From assembly GCA_030432905.1 (NCBI GenBank), contig JAUILU010000001.1, forward strand, positions 1,178,001 through 1,242,000: a DNA stretch of 64,000 bases, given 5' to 3'. This document shows positions 1 to 7,852 of the stretch, in pieces. The notes beneath the pieces were generated by a model. It had not been told where the DNA came from, did not search any database, and was given only the letters and a program-made list of their open reading frames with translations. The position numbers and the translations under genes were made by a program. The number at the start of each line of letters is the position of its first letter. Position 1 is the stretch's first letter. Source of the stretch: Phycisphaerae bacterium. GTDB lineage: Bacteria > Planctomycetota > Phycisphaerae > Phycisphaerales > UBA1924.

Positions 1-1303
1 CTGCCTGCCCGATGACCGGCGTCTGCTGGCGCGCGTGCCGTTCGATGTCGCGCATCACGGCGCCAAGCCTTGTCTGATCTCCTACCGCCTCCGCGAGCAC
101 GCGGATCGGGCTGGAGATGTTCACCGTGCCCGCGGCGATCCGGTCGCCCTGCGCAAGCCGAACAGGTCTCGATTCACCGGTCATCACTGACTCATCAACA
201 GACGAAGCACCGGCTACGACAACGCCGTCCACCGGTGCCGATTCACCGGCAAGGATCTCGACTGTCATCCCTGGCGACACCGCCTCCACGGGCTGGGTCG
301 TTGTGTCGCCGTCCTCGCCGACCACATGAACCGAAGCCGGCGTGAGCGAGAAAAGCAATTCGAGCGAATCAGACGCGGCTCTGTGCCCACGCTGCTGGAA
401 CCACCTTCCGACGAGGAGCAGGAACACGAGCATCGTGATCGAATCGAAGTACACCTCGCCCGAGTCGCGCAGCGCGTTGATGACACCCGCGACCAGACCG
501 ACACCGAGCGCAAGCGCGATCGGCATGTCGAGATGCCATGTTCTGGTTCGGATGGCCGCGATCGCGCCGACGAAGAACACCCTGCCGGGCCAGACAGTGC
601 TGGTCACGGCGATCGCGGCGCTGATGAGCCGGAACGCGAGCCGAATGCCCGCGTCCATGCCCTCGAACATGCCCGCGTACAGCGCGATTGCCAGCAGCAT
701 CGCGTTGCCCGCGAGCGCCCCGGCGATCCCGATCCGGATCAGCGATTTCCGATCGGCCTCGCGCCGTGCCGAGCGTTGCGACGAGCGGCTGGGTGGGTGT
801 GCGCGGTACCCGAACGAGTCGATCGTGCGCGCGATCTCTGACAGTTTCGTTGTTTCAGGGTTCCATGAGAGCGAGACAAGCGAACGCCCGAGATCGAGTC
901 TCGACTCTCTCAAGCCGCTCACGATCTGCGGCGTCCTCTCCACCAGCCACACGCAAGCCGCGCAGTGCACGCCTTCGAGATACAACTCGCACGAGCTGCG
1001 TCCTGTTTCTTCATCCTTTCGGACATGCACACGCTCGAACGCTTCAGAATCCAGCTCTTGGTATCGACTACCCGTGGCCTTGGCGGGCTGGGTTTCGGCT
1101 TCGAGACGCTGACGCATGTCGTAGTACGCCGCCAGCCCGCTGGCCTGGATCGCCTCGTATGCCGTCATGCAGGCGCTGCAACAGAACTGCTCTTTTCTGC
1201 TCGGCTCGATCAAGCCCCGTGGCACACCCAGCCCGCAGTGTGTGCACGAGCAACGCTCGATGTCCGCGGTTGAGACCGGCTGTGCGCTACTGACCTGCGA
1301 CAT
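1..1303 (-). CDS. ccoI: Copper-translocating P-type ATPase CcoI/FixI (C-terminus cut by window edge)
   Basis: Heavy-metal P-type ATPase that supplies copper for cbb3 oxidase assembly at the inner membrane. I translated this frame by hand; it stays open to base 1, so about 430 N-terminal residues are visible. The N-terminus has a cysteine-rich metal-binding segment (CSCTHCG, then FCCSACM), followed by an HMA-type domain with GVHCAACVWLVE. Membrane segments follow, then the actuator motif SVDESVMTGES. The DKTG phosphorylation site and ATP-binding domain lie beyond the edge. The ATG at 1303 is chosen; an in-frame ATG at 1315 is the alternative. Either start overlaps the stop of the preceding gene, suggesting translational coupling. 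As last visible gene of a cbb3 operon, CcoI is a better call than a general CopA exporter. Confidence 0.9.
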   Translation of the reverse strand, partial: MSQVSSAQPVSTADIERCSCTHCGLGVPRGLIEPSRKEQFCCSACMTAYEAIQASGLAAYYDMRQRLEAETQPAKATGSRYQELDSEAFERVHVRKDEETGRSSCELYLEGVHCAACVWLVERTPQIVSGLRESRLDLGRSLVSLSWNPETTKLSEIARTIDSFGYRAHPPSRSSQRSARREADRKSLIRIGIAGALAGNAMLLAIALYAGMFEGMDAGIRLAFRLISAAIAVTSTVWPGRVFFVGAIAAIRTRTWHLDMPIALALGVGLVAGVINALRDSGEVYFDSITMLVFLLLVGRWFQQRGHRAASDSLELLFSLTPASVHVVGEDGDTTTQPVEAVSPGMTVEILAGESAPVDGVVVAGASSVDESVMTGESRPVRLAQGDRIAAGTVNISSPIRVLAEAVGDQTRLGAVMRDIERHARQQTPVIGQA

Positions 1304-2039
1304 CGATAGCCTCATTATTCAGCTTGGTCATGGCCGCGGCTCGGTCGTGCGTCGGGAGCATGTGCCCGGTGCGCCCGAGCGCGGTCAGCACGCCCATCGT
1401 GACGATTGTGATCGCCATCGCCGCCGGGATGTACCGGCGGAGCGAGCCGCTGATCGTCTGCACGCCAGTTCCGACGGCGACCATGACCGGGAGCGTGCCG
1501 ACCCAGAACGCAGCCATCGTCAGTGCGCCCGCGATCGGGTGAGCCGTTCCGGCGGCGACGAGCGCGAACGCGTACAACCAGCCGCATGGCAGCAGGCCCG
1601 TCATCAATCCGATCACAAGCGAACGTCTGGTCGGTGTCAGCTTTGAGGCGACACCGTGCAACCGGATAAACAGCCTGTGCATCACACCCGGCGAAGCGGG
1701 CTTAGGGACTTTGACACCGGCGATACGCAAGAGCGACACCAGCCCCATCGTGATCATGGTCGCCGCGGCGAGCATCACCGCGGCTTTGTGCAGCCCCACC
1801 GCTCGCCCTCCGAGATCGATCGCCTGCCCCGCCACCCCGAATGATGCACCGATCAGCGAGTACACGACGAGTCTGCCGAGGTGGTACGCCGACTGCAGCC
1901 TGACTTTCGAGACAGGTGTTTCCTGCCCGACACCCACTGCCAGCGCGATGAACGCGCCGCACATCCCGGCGCAGTGCAAGCTGCCCAGCACACTGGCCGT
2001 CAGCACCGCACCGATCAATGGGAACAGTTCGGTGTTCAC
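1287..2039 (-). CDS. TauE/SafE-like (DsbD_2 family) membrane protein of cbb3 oxidase operon
   Basis: A 250-residue polytopic membrane protein of the 'sulfite exporter TauE/SafE' or UreH-like transmembrane group. Near the N-terminus it carries SLHCAGMCGAF (residues 20-30), the Cys-containing motif typical of the members encoded in cbb3/copper loci. About six hydrophobic segments follow. Family members in this setting are thought to take part in copper handling for oxidase biogenesis; that role is inferred from context, and the substrate is unknown. It starts directly after the fixH-like stop (no gap) and its end overlaps ccoI, so it is part of the same transcript. Confidence 0.85.
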   Translation of the reverse strand: MNTELFPLIGAVLTASVLGSLHCAGMCGAFIALAVGVGQETPVSKVRLQSAYHLGRLVVYSLIGASFGVAGQAIDLGGRAVGLHKAAVMLAAATMITMGLVSLLRIAGVKVPKPASPGVMHRLFIRLHGVASKLTPTRRSLVIGLMTGLLPCGWLYAFALVAAGTAHPIAGALTMAAFWVGTLPVMVAVGTGVQTISGSLRRYIPAAMAITIVTMGVLTALGRTGHMLPTHDRAAAMTKLNNEAIDVAGQ

Positions 2040-2552
2040 CTAGTCAACCTTCGTCCATGTGTGTGCGGTGTGCGTGAAGACTGTGTCGCCGACCGTTGCT
2101 CGCAGGCGAACAGTCCATCTGCCGTCGCGCGCCATCGGCTGGCCCGCTGAGTATCGACCCGGCGCGATCTCGGTGAAACCGAACTCGAACGTTTCCTTCC
2201 GCCTCGCGTTGTGGAAGCAGAACGCCTCAAGCGTCGCGCCCTCGACGGCGTTTCCATCTGCATCCGTCAGCAGAACCGTAACCGCCCGATCGCCCCTGCC
2301 GTCGAGGTCCGCCGCGAGTGTGACGTCGGCTTTCCAGCCAAGCTGGGCGTTTAGTTCCGTCTGCTCCGCGGTCTCGTCCCACGCAACGGCCTTGGCGAAG
2401 TAGTCCTCTTCGAGGCCGAACGAAGGATCATTCGTTGCCAAAACCACGGTGACGGTCGCCATGGTCATGCTCATGCCGATGAGCGCGAACACGATCCCGG
2501 GGAACGGCCACCATGCACGGATACCGGTGCGCTTTGCGGGCTGCTCAGTCAT
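2040..2552 (-). CDS. ccoH: FixH/CcoH family cbb3 oxidase assembly protein
   Basis: A 170-residue protein with one N-terminal membrane segment (about residues 13-39, WWPFPGIVFALIG onward) and an extracytoplasmic beta-rich domain, the standard FixH layout. The family assists cbb3 oxidase assembly together with CcoG, CcoI and CcoS. Conserved features visible are the NDPSFGLEEDYFAKAVAWDE segment after the TM helix and the C-terminal GRWTVRLRA strand. The start overlaps the ccoG stop by 8 bases and the gene abuts the TauE/SafE-like gene, so expression is coupled to the operon. Confidence 0.9.
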   Translation of the reverse strand: MTEQPAKRTGIRAWWPFPGIVFALIGMSMTMATVTVVLATNDPSFGLEEDYFAKAVAWDETAEQTELNAQLGWKADVTLAADLDGRGDRAVTVLLTDADGNAVEGATLEAFCFHNARRKETFEFGFTEIAPGRYSAGQPMARDGRWTVRLRATVGDTVFTHTAHTWTKVD

Positions 2553-4005
2553 CGCCCTGCTCCTTTGTGTTGTTCTCTTGCGAGTTGCGCTGCCTGCCCG
2601 GCGCTGGCGCCATCATCCTGTAGGTGACGTCGCTCTCGAATCCCTGACCATCAGACACACGCACGACGATGTCGCGCGCGCCGGTTTTAAATGAACCCAG
2701 CGGCGCTACCAAACGAACCGGCCTGCTCACGGTTTCACGCGAACCGACCACAAATGCCTCGCCGGGAATCTCGACCTCGCCCGCCTCGACATCAGGCAGC
2801 GTGAACGTGTACTCCACATCAACCGGCGTGCGGTTCTGCACCTTGAGCGTGACGGCGTTGACGACATCGCCATCAACGAGCGCAAACGGCGCACCTCGCT
2901 GGCGGATGATCGAGACATAGGCTTCCGACCTTGTCAGCAGGATAAACACGAATCCACCGAACAGTGCTGCTAAGAGCGCCGGGTAGATCACAGTCCTCGG
3001 CCGAAGCAGGTTGCCCTTGACCTTGTCGATCACCGACGCCTGAGAGCCGTAACGAATCAGCCCGCGCGGCTTGCCGATTTTGTCCATGACCGAATCGCAC
3101 GCGTCGATGCACTGAGCGCAGTTCACACATTCGAGCTGCAACCCATCGCGGATATCGATTCCCGTCGGGCAGGTCGTGACGCACATCTTGCAGTCGATGC
3201 AGTCGCCGAGTTCCGGCTCGTCGGGAATGACTTTGAGTGCAACATCTCCTGCCGGAGCGTTCTTCTTTCTTCTCTTCTTTCCACGTGGTTCGCCGCGGTT
3301 CGGGTCGTAGGTGATGATGAGCGAGTTTCGATCGAGCATGACCGACTGGAATCGGCCGTAGGGACAGGTCACGATGCACATCTGCTCGCGGAAGAACGCG
3401 AAGTCGAACATCATGAAAAACGTCGTGACCGCCATCACAAGGAACGGCACAGGGTGCGTCAAGGGCGAACCGAGCATCCATCGCCACAGGTTGTCCGTAC
3501 CAACGAAGTACGCGATGAATGTGTTGGCGAGCAGAAATGATATAACCAGATACGTCAGGAACTTGGCGGGCTGACGCCAGCCGCCCTCTTTGGGCTTTCT
3601 TCCCGGCGCACCTAAGAAGAACCGCTCGATCGGCCGGTACACAAGCTCGAGGTACACCGTCTGCGGACACGCCCAGCCGCACCAGACTCGCCCAAACATC
3701 GCTGTCAGGAAGATGATTGAGAGCAACACAAAGAGCATCAGCAGCGCAAGCAGCAGCGTGTCGGTCGGATAGAGCGTCATGCCCCAGAACGTGAACTCTC
3801 TTCGCAGCAGGTCGAGCAGGATCGGCGGCTTGCCGTTGATCCGAAGATGCGGCAGCACACAGAAGAACGCGATCAACGCGTACCCGACGACTTTCCTGCC
3901 ATTTAGAAACCTGCCGGGCGAGACCTTCGGTTTGAGCCACCGCCGAGAGCCGTCGGCGTTCAGCGTCGAGAGAACCTGCACTTCTGGTTCGGGTGCACCC
4001 GTCAT
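2545..4005 (-). CDS. ccoG: Cytochrome cbb3 oxidase accessory ferredoxin-like protein CcoG/FixG
   Basis: A 486-residue membrane iron-sulfur protein. It has several N-terminal TM helices and the hallmark WCGWACPQTVYLE, then a ferredoxin-type segment with two cysteine clusters: CIDCKMCVTTCP, followed by CVNCAQCIDAC in which the last CP of a canonical cluster is CD. The C-terminus is an Ig-like FixG domain (NRTPVDVEYTFTLPDV region). CcoG is implicated in Cu(II) reduction or delivery for cbb3 oxidase. A gap of about 37 bases separates it from ccoP, the largest inside the operon. Length is normal for the family. Confidence 0.95.
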   Translation of the reverse strand: MTGAPEPEVQVLSTLNADGSRRWLKPKVSPGRFLNGRKVVGYALIAFFCVLPHLRINGKPPILLDLLRREFTFWGMTLYPTDTLLLALLMLFVLLSIIFLTAMFGRVWCGWACPQTVYLELVYRPIERFFLGAPGRKPKEGGWRQPAKFLTYLVISFLLANTFIAYFVGTDNLWRWMLGSPLTHPVPFLVMAVTTFFMMFDFAFFREQMCIVTCPYGRFQSVMLDRNSLIITYDPNRGEPRGKKRRKKNAPAGDVALKVIPDEPELGDCIDCKMCVTTCPTGIDIRDGLQLECVNCAQCIDACDSVMDKIGKPRGLIRYGSQASVIDKVKGNLLRPRTVIYPALLAALFGGFVFILLTRSEAYVSIIRQRGAPFALVDGDVVNAVTLKVQNRTPVDVEYTFTLPDVEAGEVEIPGEAFVVGSRETVSRPVRLVAPLGSFKTGARDIVVRVSDGQGFESDVTYRMMAPAPGRQRNSQENNTKEQGDD

Positions 4006-4042
4006 ATCTCAGTCCTTCATGCCGATCGACATCGGCACAGAA

Positions 4043-4663
4043 TTACCCGCCTCCCTCGGCAGCATCGTCACCAGTCTCGGGCCTCGGCGCAGGCTCGGGC
4101 CATGGCTCCATCTGCTCACCCTCTGCGGGAGCGCCGGAGAAAGGCGTAGTCCCCCTGAGCGACGCGACGTAGGACGACAACAGGATCACATCGTTCGGGT
4201 GGAAACGCTCGCTCCACGCGGGCATTGCGCCGGCGTTGGCGCCGTTAGCGATGACCGTATGAATGTCTTCGATCGTGCGAACGTTCTTGCCGAACTCGTC
4301 GGTCAGGTTCGGGCCGACCTTCCCGCCGCCGTCGGCTTCGTGACACGAAGCGCAGTTCGCCGCGAACACGCTCGACGCGTACGCCATCCACTCGTCGTCC
4401 TGTGCGTAGTACGCGATCTCGTCGGCGGTCGGTTCAAGATCCCCGAGCGACGCAAACTTCTTCAGCGTGGCCGCAATCGAAGCCCGCTTGTGCTTCGTTT
4501 CAGGAGAGGGCAGGTACGGGCTGCCCGCGATCGAAACCACGGAGTAGAACACACCAAATACCAAGAACAGGAAGAACAGGAAGTGCCACCAGCCCGGCGT
4601 CGGGTTGTCGAACTCCTGAATGCCGTCGTATTCGTGGTCAAGAATCTTTGGATCGTGCGGCAT
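4043..4663 (-). CDS. ccoP: cbb3 oxidase cytochrome c subunit CcoP, single-haem form
   Basis: A 206-residue protein with the CcoP N-terminal signature (EYDGIQEFDNPTPGWWHFLF), one TM helix at about residues 26-47, and a cytochrome c domain with a single haem site CASCH (C104-C107-H108). A likely axial Met lies in GAMPAW. Canonical CcoP is about 300 residues and carries two haems c; here only one CxxCH is present and there is no room for a second domain. The gene starts 3 bases after ccoQ. It should pass electrons to the CcoO part of the fused catalytic subunit. The C-terminus is acidic and Pro/Glu-rich. Confidence 0.9.
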   Translation of the reverse strand: MPHDPKILDHEYDGIQEFDNPTPGWWHFLFFLFLVFGVFYSVVSIAGSPYLPSPETKHKRASIAATLKKFASLGDLEPTADEIAYYAQDDEWMAYASSVFAANCASCHEADGGGKVGPNLTDEFGKNVRTIEDIHTVIANGANAGAMPAWSERFHPNDVILLSSYVASLRGTTPFSGAPAEGEQMEPWPEPAPRPETGDDAAEGGG

Positions 4664-4666
4664 CTC

Positions 4667-4858
4667 TTACTCCCCCTCTTCCAATGTGCTCACCCCGTTG
4701 TCGTCCTGAAGCGGGAGCGATGCGATCCGCTTCGTGACCTCGCGCGGAGCGAACAAGATTCTGAACACGACCAACGCGAACACCGCGAGGAAGATCACGA
4801 GCGCGACTTCTGCCCAGACATGCAAATCCAAAAAGCTCATAATATCTGAGAGTCTCAT
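4667..4858 (-). CDS. ccoQ: CcoQ-like small cbb3 oxidase subunit
   Basis: A 63-residue protein with one TM helix (about residues 14-36, WAEVALVIFLAVFALVVFRI) and a short charged tail, the size and layout of CcoQ/FixQ. The ATG overlaps the ccoNO stop as ATGA, implying coupled translation; an internal ATG at 4840 is a possible alternative start. Sequence conservation in CcoQ is low, so the call rests on size, single TM helix, and position between ccoNO and ccoP. Confidence 0.8.
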   Translation of the reverse strand: MRLSDIMSFLDLHVWAEVALVIFLAVFALVVFRILFAPREVTKRIASLPLQDDNGVSTLEEGE

Positions 4859-7161
4859 TCTGATGCTCCTTCCTCTGTCGCGGCCTCGTCGGGTGTCCGG
4901 GTGAGGTCCGTACCCAGACGCTGCATGTAGGCGATGAGCGCGACGACCTGCTTGTCCTCGAGGTTGTCTACGAGTTCGGTCACGGTGCTGCCCTCGCGGA
5001 TCGAGTCTGCGACCTGCCTGGCCTGCTCGCGCGCCATCTCCTCGGCGTTGGTGACCGCGTCGCCGTAAGGCGTGCCGAGCAAGGCCAGCGAAACGATGCG
5101 GGGCTGGATCTCCGCGAAGTTGATGTCCCGCTCATACAGGTGTTTGTAGCTCGGCATGATCGAGCCCTTGGTTGTCCTGGGGTCGTAAAAGTGGTCGTAG
5201 TGCCACGCCGCGTTCGGGTTGGTCTTGCCTTCGCGGGCAAGGTCCGGGCCGATGCGTCGGCTGCCCCACTGGAACGGCCGGTCATAGATTGTCTCGCCCG
5301 GTTTGGTGTAGTCGCCGTAACGCTCGGTTTCCGAGAAAATCGGCCTGATCATCTGCGAGTGGCAGTTGTAACACCCCTCGGCGATGTAGATATCCCGCCC
5401 CGCGATCTCAAGCGGCGTGTAGGGCAATACGGTCGTGATTTTCGGCACGTTCGACTTAATCAGGAACGTCGGGATGATCTCAAAGATCGAAGCGATCGAG
5501 ACCGCGACTACCACCCACACGGTGAACCGCACAGGCAGACGCTCCCATCGGCGGTGCCAGTGGCCCTGCAGGAACCGGTCGCCAGCGTGGCCGATGCCGG
5601 CGTTTGAAGTCAGGCGTGACACGGGCGGCGGGCCGTCGTCGTAGTACTTCGTCAACGCCGGTGCCTGGTGCGTCGGCACGTCGTACTTCGCCGGGCGCTG
5701 ACGCCAGGTCATAAACAGCGTGTACGCACCGATCAGTGAGCTCGCAAGGAACACCGTGCCACCGATCGCGCGGATCCAGTAGAACGGCATCAGCTTCGTC
5801 ACGGTCTCAATGAACTCAGGGAACGCGAGCGTGCCATTCTCGTTGAATGCGCGCCACATCAGGCCCTGCGTGATGCCCGCTGTGTAGATCGAGATGATGT
5901 ACAGCAGGATGCCGATCGTCCCCATCCAGAAGTGCAGCGACACGAGCTTGACCGAGTAGATGCCCTTGGTCTGGAAGAGCCTCGGCGCGAGCCAGTAGAG
6001 CATGCCGAACGTCATGAACGAATTCCAGCCCAGCGTGCCCGCGTGAACATGTGCGATCGTCCAGTCCGTGTAGTGACTAAGCGCGTTGACCGTCTTCACA
6101 GAGAGCAGCGGCCCCTCGAACGTTGACATGCCATAGAACGTCACGCCGACAACAAAGAACTTGAGCACCGGGTCCGTCGAGACCTTGTGCCAAGCGCCAC
6201 GAAGTGTGAGCAAACCATTGATCATGCCCCCCCACGACGGCATCCAGAGCATCAGACTGAACGCCATACCAAGAGTCGAAGCCCACTGGGGCAGCGCCGT
6301 GTAGTGCAGGTGGTGCGGGCCGGCCCAGATGTAGATAAACACCAAGCTCCAGAAGTGGATGATCGACAGTTTGTAACTAAACACAGGCCTTTTGGCGGCC
6401 TTGGGCAGGAAGTAGTACATCAGCCCGAGGAACGGCGTCGTCAGAAAGAACGCCACCGCGTTGTGGCCGTACCACCACTGCATGAACGCGTCCTGCACAC
6501 CCGCGTACACGGGGTAGCTCTTCATCAGGTTGGAGACACTTGAGACCTCGCCCGTCTTGAGGAACTCAACGACGCCGACCGGGATCCAGATGTTGTTGAA
6601 CACGTGCAGGATTGTGACCGCGACGAGACTGGCGATGTAGAACCAGAGCGCGACGTACATGTGCCGCTCGCGACGCTTGACCAGCGTCATCAGGAAGTTC
6701 GTCCCGAACAACCCGAGCCACACCACCGCGATCGCAAGGTCGATCGGCCACTCAAGCTCGGCGTACTCCTTTGACTGGGTAATGCCGAGCGGGAGCGTGA
6801 TCGCGGCGCTCACAATAATCAGCTGCCAGCCCCAGAAGTGCAGCTTGCTGAGTTTGTCGGACCACATCCGGCACTTGCACAAACGCTGAGTCGAGTAGTA
6901 GACCGCCGTGAAGATCGCGTTGCCCGCGAACGCGAAGATCGCCGCGTTCGTGTGGAGCGGGCGGAGCCGACCGAAGGCGATCTCGGGGATTAGGTTCGCC
7001 TGCGGGTACGCGAGTTGCACCGCGAGGATCACCCCGACGAGGAACGCGACCAAGCCCCAGATCAGCGTCGCCCAGAAGAACTTCCGGACGATCGCGTCGT
7101 CATACGTGAAACTCTCAAGCTCGCTCACCTGCTGTGGCGTTTGCGATTGAAGCAAAGTCAT
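4855..7161 (-). CDS. ccoNO: Fused cbb3 cytochrome c oxidase subunits I and II (CcoN-CcoO)
   Basis: A 768-residue fusion of the catalytic haem-copper subunit CcoN and the monohaem cytochrome c subunit CcoO. The first 500 or so residues form the polytopic CcoN domain, with ligand-region motifs such as WTIAHVHAGTLGWNSF and GPHHLHYTALPQWAS. A linker and one more TM helix lead into CcoO, whose haem site is CYNCHSQ (residues 597-603), followed by GPDLAREG and IMPSY. The open frame extends upstream to 7317, but that extension reads through the AT-rich promoter region. The ATG at 7161 has a clear Shine-Dalgarno GGGAGG about 9 bases upstream and starts the usual MTLLQSQ-type leader. First gene of the oxidase operon, likely controlled by the divergent Rrf2 regulator. 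Confidence 0.95.
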   Translation of the reverse strand: MTLLQSQTPQQVSELESFTYDDAIVRKFFWATLIWGLVAFLVGVILAVQLAYPQANLIPEIAFGRLRPLHTNAAIFAFAGNAIFTAVYYSTQRLCKCRMWSDKLSKLHFWGWQLIIVSAAITLPLGITQSKEYAELEWPIDLAIAVVWLGLFGTNFLMTLVKRRERHMYVALWFYIASLVAVTILHVFNNIWIPVGVVEFLKTGEVSSVSNLMKSYPVYAGVQDAFMQWWYGHNAVAFFLTTPFLGLMYYFLPKAAKRPVFSYKLSIIHFWSLVFIYIWAGPHHLHYTALPQWASTLGMAFSLMLWMPSWGGMINGLLTLRGAWHKVSTDPVLKFFVVGVTFYGMSTFEGPLLSVKTVNALSHYTDWTIAHVHAGTLGWNSFMTFGMLYWLAPRLFQTKGIYSVKLVSLHFWMGTIGILLYIISIYTAGITQGLMWRAFNENGTLAFPEFIETVTKLMPFYWIRAIGGTVFLASSLIGAYTLFMTWRQRPAKYDVPTHQAPALTKYYDDGPPPVSRLTSNAGIGHAGDRFLQGHWHRRWERLPVRFTVWVVVAVSIASIFEIIPTFLIKSNVPKITTVLPYTPLEIAGRDIYIAEGCYNCHSQMIRPIFSETERYGDYTKPGETIYDRPFQWGSRRIGPDLAREGKTNPNAAWHYDHFYDPRTTKGSIMPSYKHLYERDINFAEIQPRIVSLALLGTPYGDAVTNAEEMAREQARQVADSIREGSTVTELVDNLEDKQVVALIAYMQRLGTDLTRTPDEAATEEGASE

Positions 7162-7259
7162 CAATTCCGCCTCCCATCTCGGCCCAAACCCAATTCCGGC
7201 AAGGGATTGCTGCCAGATCTGCAGCTCAATCGCCCCCCTCGGCCTCGAATCGCCGATTT

Positions 7260-7285
7260 GTATAAATATATAGATATACTTATAC
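7260..7285. promoter_or_regulatory. 26-bp AT-rich dyad, candidate Rrf2 operator in ccoNO/rrf2 divergent promoter
   Basis: GTATAAATATATA pairs with the inverse of its right half GTATAAGTATATC at 11 of 13 positions, with no spacer. It lies 99 bp upstream of ccoNO and 113 bp upstream of the regulator gene, in the only AT-rich stretch between the two. Rrf2 proteins bind dyads of about this size. Binding is inferred from position and symmetry only. Confidence 0.6.
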
Positions 7286-7397
7286 TCTAATCCACTGTCG
7301 TCAAGAATTGGGGACAACTTTGGTCCAAATTGATTCCAAACGCCGACAGGCTCATACTCGATGGACCGTCCGCTAGACTGAATTGGGGGTAGTTGAT

Positions 7398-7841
7398 TTG
7401 TTCTCTCGAACGACCGAATACGCCTTACGCGCGATGGCTCTAATCTCTCAGATCGAGGGACGCGCCACCGCTACCGAGATCGCCGAGCAGACCCGTGTCC
7501 CGGTCCGCTACATGTCAAAGGTGCTCCAAACACTCTCCGAGGCCGGGCTCATCGAGTCCCAGCGCGGCCCTTCCGGCGGGTTCTGGCTCAGCAGATCTCC
7601 CGAGGAGATCACGCTGCTCGATGTTGTCGATTGCATCTCACCCATCGAGCGCATCACTCAGTGCCCGATCAATCTCCCCGAGCACTGCGACAACCTGTGC
7701 CCGCTACACATAGCGCTCGACGACCTCGCGGTGATCGCGCGTGAAAAACTCGGCGCCACGTCGCTCGCGTCCGTGATGGACAAATCGATCGTGCCGCTGG
7801 GCATCAAGATCAAAGACACATCGAATATCCCAGATTCATGA
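7398..7841 (+). CDS. Rrf2-family transcriptional regulator, probable iron-sulfur sensor
   Basis: A 147-residue winged-helix regulator. The N-terminus reads LFSRTTEYALRAM, the family's usual start, and RGPSGGFWLSR is the Rrf2 wing. After the DNA-binding part there is a cysteine cluster C89-x7-C97-x3-C101 (CPINLPEHCDNLC), with C79 nearby. This matches the place, though not the exact spacing, of the Fe-S ligands of IscR, NsrR and RirA. TTG at 7398 is chosen because GGGGGT lies 7 bases upstream and the protein then starts as its relatives do; TTG at 7383 is also in frame. Divergent from the cbb3 operon, so it probably links iron, NO or oxygen status to oxidase expression. Confidence 0.85.
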   Translation: MFSRTTEYALRAMALISQIEGRATATEIAEQTRVPVRYMSKVLQTLSEAGLIESQRGPSGGFWLSRSPEEITLLDVVDCISPIERITQCPINLPEHCDNLCPLHIALDDLAVIAREKLGATSLASVMDKSIVPLGIKIKDTSNIPDS

Positions 7842-7852
7842 ATCGGATCGGG

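Noticed and set aside
342..1112. 256-residue plus-strand frame at the left edge
   Set aside because: Antisense to the ccoI frame, which shows heavy-metal-binding and TGES motifs.
7162..7317. N-terminal extension of ccoNO
   Set aside because: It would translate the AT-rich dyad and promoter region; the ATG at 7161 has a good ribosome site.
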